Part shown: in pieces, positions 58,612 through 64,000 of the stretch
Numbering within the stretch: position 1 is the first letter of the stretch
Layout of the letters: each line of letters opens with the position of its first letter
Assembly (NCBI RefSeq): GCF_932526225.1
Contig: NC_064037.1
Span: forward strand, 3,935,203 to 3,999,202
Length of the DNA: 64,000 bases
Source: Nematostella vectensis
Lineage: Eukaryota > Cnidaria > Anthozoa > Actiniaria > Edwardsiidae
Direction: 5' to 3'
Notes under the pieces: generated by a model
Databases searched by the model: none
What the model was told of the DNA's origin: nothing
Seen by the model: the letters and a program-made list of their open reading frames with translations, nothing else
Made by a program: the position numbers and the translations under genes

Positions 58612-58615
<4 letters not shown>
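56780..58615 (-). mobile_element. R4/Dong-like LINE with restriction-like endonuclease, 5' truncated
   Basis: The minus-strand frame 58614-57139 encodes the C-terminal part of the reverse transcriptase and beyond: FQGDSLSPLLFVICLIPLS, then FMGDLKLYG at the catalytic box (consensus has DD; here G-D), a zinc knuckle CRMCGLKDETVNHLLCEC, and a restriction-like nuclease signature around ILWDV and RRPD. A 5-bp tandem duplication (CCTGA twice, about 57143-57152) shifts the frame just after RRPD, and matching sequence continues in another frame to about 56840. Both ends lie in (ATT/TAA)n. Dong elements of the R4 clade are known to insert into TAA repeats. The copy is non-functional. Confidence 0.85.

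Positions 58616-58696
<81 letters not shown>
58616..58696. repeat. (ATT)n microsatellite, right of the LINE
   Basis: Uninterrupted ATT repeats directly abutting the truncated 5' end of the LINE. Together with 56611-56773 it is probably one original microsatellite split by the insertion. Confidence 0.95.
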
Positions 58697-60249
58697 TATG
58701 GACTTTGAATTGTGACTATATTAAAAAAAAAAGAGCATGGAAAATAGTTTATTAGTTTTTTGGGGACAATTTTAGTAAAGCCATAAATTTCTTGTAACTT
58801 GTGTTTACTTGTTTTTACACCATTTAGTGTCCCTCGCTGCCGTTCTGGACTTGACACGTTAGGCAGCGCTTGAGCCTGAGATACTAGGGCTCAAGTGCGG
58901 CTTGGTTCCGTTCTTGGAATTCTGCAAACGTTAAGTAGATGGTGTATTGGAATGCATTTTTTGGGGGGTGCACTGTCACAACCACCCTTATGTTTATGGC
59001 TAAGTTCCTCTTCCCCTGGGATCTGACTATACTACTGATGTGTCTTCTGTTTCTCGCTCAGTGCCTAGAAATAGAACCTGCATTATTTGGGTAACACAAC
59101 TTTCTGCTGTTTGTATACTCCACTTTTCTTGGTTGAATAGTATAGGTGGGAGAATTTTCAGAGAAATAAATTATTGACGTCAAGGTCTTTTGTTTCTAAA
59201 TCAATTAAATGTCTTAGGTTTTGAACATCCTGATTGGAAGTTGTTCTTTAAAGAATTAAGCCCTTATCAGTTTATATTCACTTGGAAATACTGGGAAGAG
59301 CGAAATGCTTTGGGTAAAAACTTATTTATTCCTCAAGAATCATCATCCTTAACCCCTCCCCTGTCATCATCCTTAACCCCTCCCCCATCATCATCCTTAA
59401 CCCCTCCCCGTCATCATCCTCAACCCCTCCCCCTTCTTTAACTGCCTTGGGGCTTTCTATTGAAAAGTATAAGGGATAACACAGACATAAAGTGTAATCA
59501 CTTTAATTCAATGTTTCTTCAAAGCGGTTTATCTAACTGTTTATCTATATTTTAATTTTTACAATTATCTTGGAAATCTATTTGAAAAAAATCGTTATTT
59601 ACAGTCCTACCTAAAGCCCAAAGTAGTCCTTTAGGTTGAACCTGGATTATAATGTCTCTCCCAGCACAAGGGGAAAGTTATAAATACCCTCCCTATTCAA
59701 AAGAGGAAAGGAGAGGCAGGATAGGGAACGAAAAAACTTGAAAGAGCGACCTGCGCCGGAGGGCAGTAGCGGATCTAGGGGGAGGGTTAAGGGGGTTTAA
59801 ACCCCCCTTGGGCTGCCAGAAAGCCATATGTAACAAAAAGCCCTCCCCGCTTTGTCACTGAGTACCCCTCCCTCCCCTCCCCCTTCCCCCCCCCCCCCCC
59901 CCCCCCCCCGCCATAGCGAAAAGCTAGATCCGCCCCTGGAGGGTAGACATAATCTTATTTGTGTGCCAGTGACTTAAGGACACTTCGTCACGAGTTTTCC
60001 TTGGGCCACTGTTTACTCAGCAGCCCTCTTTAGAGGGGGAACCTCTGTATAGTAGGTAGACTGAAAAAATCATACGGGTGATCCATCTGATGTATTGTCA
60101 GAGTACCACAGTTTATACCCTATGCATGGCCCACGGGAAACTTGCGCCATGCGTAAACTGTGTGCGCTGTTGATAACGTGGCCCCTTTAATGGACAATGG
60201 AGAAAAAGCGAGATGGGCGAAAACGAAGAATAATACTGTTCATCACTTG
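58697..60249. other. Intergenic, glycosyltransferase side to myosin 3' end
   Basis: No exon recognised. 59340-59440 is a four-unit tandem repeat of CATCATCCTTAACCCCTCCC. 59766-59938 is a foldback with ends AGCGGATCTAG and CTAGATCCGCC, containing a long C-run (about 59887-59909). The myosin 3'UTR must lie in the right-hand part. Confidence 0.55.
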
Positions 60250-63200
60250 TTATGACGGCGCTACCTGAAAGCCAAGAAAAGTGTTGAGAACGCAATGTAT
60301 AGCAGTTAAGGAATGATCTGCAAGCTTACCACTTCAAAGTTTCCTGACTTTCCTTTAGCTACAGAGAATGCCTCGCTGGAAGGGAAAGGTTAATAGTTAG
60401 CGCTCAACATTGTCGATTTTTTTGTTTTTTGGGTGTGGGAGATGGGGTATTCATATCTTAGCATTAGGAACCATGTTGTGCAAGCATAAAAAATAGTAAT
60501 ATTTTATAAATAGTTTTCGGCTACTTTAAGGGTCCTTTTGACGTGACACATGACGTGAAATTTGGTCTAACCCTAGCTTACCCTTTGGAAAATATCAATC
60601 TGCCTTCTTTTCCCTTTAGCATGTTGTGTTTTATCCTGCGAAAGAAATAAGTTCTAAATCAGGGAAACATTACTTTGTTAAAATTACTACAAACGTCCAC
60701 TTACTCGTCCTCAGCGACAGTCAGTAACTCCCTCTTGTCGATTGCGCTGATGATGAATGAAACGCACTCGATCACGTGACTACACGTCAGGATCAGGTCG
60801 CCCTAGCAACAAGAAAAATACATCATGTCACGTGATGTGATATTTTTTATGTCAAAACAGTTTTATAAATAGTTGGACAATTCAAGCCCAGGAAATTTAT
60901 CTGAAACTATGGATAAAGATGGCGGTCTCCCGGAATTTCAAATTTGCTTTCTGGAAGAGGTGCTTGATTTTTTTTCTGGAGTACAGATAACCTGGGGAAT
61001 GGTATCTTTGATATGGGTGAACCTGTACCTTGTCACCTTTCTGCGAAATGGTGAGATGCAAAACCACGACATCGTCCTTTAACGAACTCACGGAGATGCC
61101 TGGGGAAAATAGCACATAACACCATTAACAAAACACCAAGACATCGTTCTTTAGCGAATTCCTGGAAAATCATTTACCATAATACCATGCGCAAAGTGAC
61201 ATACTTTCAAACAGCTGATATCATTATCAACATTCATATGTATCCCTCTGAAAATGTCAGTTAATGTAGGTGCTTTTGCTTGTATTCACTTACCATGCAC
61301 GCCTTCGTAGGAGATGCGGTGCTTCTGCTTGTAAGTCTTATCTTCAAGGATGTAGATGGCGACGTCTGTGAGGATGAGGACACGGGCGCGAGGCTTGTAG
61401 CCGTGACGGTCATACTTGCCGACACCGACACAATACTAAAACCACAACATCATATTAAATATATCATGATTTGTATCGGTCACTTTCTACCGATTTTGCT
61501 AATGTTAGTACGGGTTAGAGTCCTAGGGCGTATTACGTACTATTCCAGGCAAAAATCGCGCAATTCAAGCCTTGTGAAAAAAGGTTTCTGCGAATTTCAT
61601 TGTCGTGATGTCGGTCAGACTTTAAAAATAAGGTAGGTCTAGCGGTTGGGTCAGACCTTTAAAGGAATAAGACAGGTCTAGCATTTGGACTAGATCTTTG
61701 GAGGAATAAGGTAGGACTAGCGGTTGGGTCAGACTTTGGGAGAAATAAGGTAGGTCTAGCGGTTGGGTCAGACTTTGGGAGGAATAAGGAAGGTCTAGCG
61801 GTTAGGTCAGACCTTGAAAGGAATAAGGAAGCTCTAGCGGTTATGTCAGACCTTCGAAGAACTTAGGTAGGTCTAGAGGTTAGGTCAGATCTTCGAAAAA
61901 AAGGTAGGTCTAGCGGTTAGGTCAGACCTTCGAAGAAATTAGGTAGGTCTAGAGGTTTTGTCAGACTTTGGAGGAATAAGGTAGGTCTAGCGGTTGGGTC
62001 AGACTTTGGGAGGAATAAGGCAGGTCTAGCGGTTAGGTCAGAACTTTGGAGAAATAAGGTAGGTCCAGCGGTTGGGTCAGACCTTCGAGAAATAAGGTAG
62101 GTCCAGCGGTTGGGTCAGACCTTTGGAGAAATAAGGTAGGTCTAGCGGTTAGGTCAGACCTTTGGAGAAATAAGGTAGGTCTAGCGGTTAGGTCAGAACT
62201 TTGGAGAAATAAGATAAGTCTAGTGGTTGGGTCAGACCTTACGACGATTCAACATACCTTGATAGTTTCACCAACGGAGAACAGTTTCTTGATGTGAAGA
62301 TTCGCCTTCTGGGATTCCAGCTCAAGATCTAAATATCACACACATAAACTTATAAAACTAAAAACTGAATACAGTCAACTCCACACTAACGGACACACAC
62401 TCGTAATCGGACAGCTATAATAACAGACACCTTAATAAATTCCTCATTTACACATTGAGGTAATCTATGTGTCTATAGCGTATCAAAGCGTAAGCGAACA
62501 AAAAAGCATTTAAATTTGTAACAATTGGAATTTTTCTTCTTACACCTACCGAGTCTGTTCTTTATGAAAGGGTCAGCGACGCTTTCTGGGTAACTGGCCT
62601 TCTTGTCCTTGAAGAGCTCACTTGCCAACAGTTTCAGCTGCAGCTAGAATGAACGATAGGACGGAGGCATATCAATCATTATTATAGGCAATGCCATATT
62701 TCGTGAGTTCTTCCTAGATACTGCCGTACCTCATGTGCATACGAAAAGTAGGGGAATTAAAGATAAAAATGATACTTTTACAGAGTGCGACAAGGAGGCC
62801 CGTAGCTCATACTGCCGCACCAAGAATCTTTTGTGTATAAGGGCGTAGAAATACTGCATGTGACCTTGGGGTGAGTAAGGTAATTGACCTTGTAATTGGG
62901 GGGAAGGGCGTATGATGGTGTGGGGGGTAGGGCGTATGATGGTGTGGGGGGTAGGGCGTATGATGGTGTGGGGGGTAGGGCGTATGATGGTGTGGGGGGA
63001 AGGGTATATGATGGTGTGGGGGCAAGGGCGTATGATGGTGTGGGGGAAAGGGCGTATGATGGTGTGGGGGGAAGGGAGTATGATGGTTTGGGGGGTAGGG
63101 CGTATGATGGTGTGGGGGGAAGGGCGTATGATGGTGTGGGGGGAAGGGCGTATGATGGTGTGGGGGGAAGGGCGTATGATGGTGTGGGGTCTAGGGCGTG

Positions 63201-64000
63201 TAACGGTGGGGGTAGGGTGTGTGACAGTAGATGGAGTGGATAGGGGGTAATAGCTACCTGTTCCTTCCGTTCTTCGGTAATGCCGCGCACGTACTGCCGT
63301 ACCAAGTACCTTGTGTGTATATGGTGGATTAGCGCAGAGGCCTGGAAAAACCACCATACAATTCACCAACAATATTGTTTTCTTTGTTTTGCAATTTTTA
63401 GATCGTCGTAAAGACACATTACTGCTAATTCCGGTCGCATATTCTAAATTTACCGTTGTTTTACTCACAAAAAGTTAAAAACTTGATATCGCGTTTTTTA
63501 TGACGAAAAGCGTAGTCTGGCTGTATCTGAATTTTCCCGCCAATGCACATAACTCACCTCGGTAAGGGCCGCGGGGGGCTTGGGCCAACTCTTGTCAAGG
63601 ACGTTCTTTGGCAAATTTCTCTTAATCGTCAAAAGGTAGGCCATGCGAACATAGGCTAGGTACTAAACAAGGATAACATGTTAGACAGAGGACCAAACAT
63701 GCGAACATAGGCTAAGTACTAAACAAGGATGACATGTTAGACAGAGGAACAAACATGCGAACATAGGCTAGGTACTAAACAAAGATGATATGTTAGACAG
63801 AGGAACAAACATGCGAACATAGGCTAGGTACTAAACAAGGATGATGTTAGACAGAGGAACAAACATGCGAACATAGGCTAGGTACTAAACAAGGATGACA
63901 TGTTAGACAGAGGAACAAACATGCGAACATAGGCTAGGTACTAAACAAGGATGACATGTTAGACAGAGGAACAAACATGCGAACATAGGCTAGGTACTAA
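60250..64000 (-). CDS. Class I unconventional myosin, C-terminal part
   Basis: Ten exons, 5' to 3': 63558-63662, 63258-63341, 62550-62643, 62258-62328, 61294-61435, 61029-61099, 60705-60802, 60582-60635, 60330-60375, 60250-60264 (TAA). Phases are consistent and give 259 C-terminal residues; the motor and neck lie beyond base 64000. Family stretches: RNLPKNVLDKSWPKPPAAL, ASELFKDKKASYPESV, then the membrane-binding TH1 domain KYDRHGYKPRARVLILTD, AIYILEDKTYKQKHRI, GISVSSLKDDVVVLHL, and the end VVAPS, close to the VVAP ending of MYO1C-like proteins. Class I myosins are single-headed actin motors whose TH1 domain binds acidic phospholipids. The subclass is not settled. The first exon in the window is preceded by an acceptor-containing array. 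Confidence 0.9.
61630..62245. repeat. ~38-bp tandem array in myosin intron
   Basis: About 15 copies of GAATAAGGTAGGTCTAGCGG plus TTGGGTCAGACCTTCG-type sequence. It ends 13 bases from the donor of exon 62258-62328 but contains no exon bases. Confidence 0.9.
62775..62860 (-). pseudogene. Degenerate copy of myosin exon 63258-63341
   Basis: On the minus strand this reads ALIHKRFLVRQYELRAS, very like ALIHHIHTRYLVRQYVRG of the real exon 0.5 kb away. It has an upstream ATGCAG that could act as acceptor. The second half no longer resembles the exon (GITEERKEQ is missing) and runs into TGA. It is either an exon duplication that decayed or a shortened alternative exon. Confidence 0.65.
62896..63200. 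repeat. 24-bp G-rich tandem repeat
   Basis: About 13 units of GGGCGTATGATGGTGTGGGG plus GGTA or GGAA. The length is a multiple of three and the unit lacks stops in several frames on both strands, which yields spurious open frames. Each unit has two G-runs, so quadruplex formation is possible. It lies between the real myosin exon and its degenerate copy. Confidence 0.93.
63643..64000 (-). repeat. ~56-bp tandem array of a myosin exon acceptor
   Basis: At least seven units, continuing past the window edge. On the gene's strand each unit contains CATCCTTGTTTAG (acceptor), TACCTAGCCTATGTTCGCAT (first 20 bases of exon 63558-63662), then TGTTCCTCTGTCTAACATGT. Only the unit at 63643-63662 continues into the exon. 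Confidence 0.93.

Noticed and set aside
59190-59441. An 83-codon frame before the myosin 3' end
   Set aside because: Its second half is a 21-bp tandem repeat, and its first half shows no family resemblance I could support.
62731-63468. Proline/histidine-rich (minus) and glycine-rich (plus) open frames
   Set aside because: They come from a 24-bp repeat with a length divisible by three. Only short parts overlap real myosin exons.

Overview
The window is intron-rich animal genomic DNA, not prokaryotic. Seven multi-exon protein-coding genes can be reconstructed exon by exon with GT-AG junctions and consistent codon phase. Metazoan P2X, EIPR1, HEATR6, SLC16, B4GALNT3/4 and class I myosin genes, a xylose isomerase gene with introns, LINEs, a Penelope-type hammerhead ribozyme and many foldback elements together suggest a marine invertebrate, most likely an anthozoan cnidarian. 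The species assignment is inference.

Layout. 1-2790 (-): 5' part of a xylose isomerase gene that runs off the left edge. 3007-10693 (+): EIPR1 (388 aa, 10 exons), head-to-head with xylose isomerase across 216 bp and carrying a LINE in intron 3. 13643-20824 (+): an SLC16-type monocarboxylate transporter (720 aa, 4 exons). 22567-27388 (+): a P2X ATP-gated channel (417 aa, 12 exons). 28004-50501 (-): HEATR6 (1,191 aa, 27 exons), convergent with P2X. 51165-55068 (+): a B4GALNT3/4-like glycosyltransferase with a PA14 domain (653 aa, 3 exons), divergent from HEATR6. 56780-58615 (-): a Dong/R4-like LINE inside an ATT microsatellite. 60250-64000 (-): the last ten exons of a class I myosin that runs off the right edge.

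The most unusual property is shared by four unrelated genes. Five large tandem arrays are built from units that each contain an exon-intron junction: the intron end, the AG (or GT) and 14-36 bases of the adjacent exon. They are EIPR1 intron 7 (about 17 acceptors), the SLC16 gene intron 1 (about 13 acceptors), HEATR6 intron 17 (about 147 acceptors over 6 kb), HEATR6 intron 12 (about 12 donors) and the myosin gene (at least 7 acceptors, cut by the window edge). In each, only the copy at one end joins the complete exon, so the spliceosome faces a ladder of near-identical sites. I propose these as splice-junction minisatellites. Other arrays in the window (EIPR1 intron 9, HEATR6 intron 19, two in the myosin gene) do not contain a junction and serve as an internal contrast.

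The genes are unrelated housekeeping or signalling genes with no shared pathway. The common theme is genome architecture: junction minisatellites, foldback/MITE elements, retroelement fragments and a recent tandem duplication.
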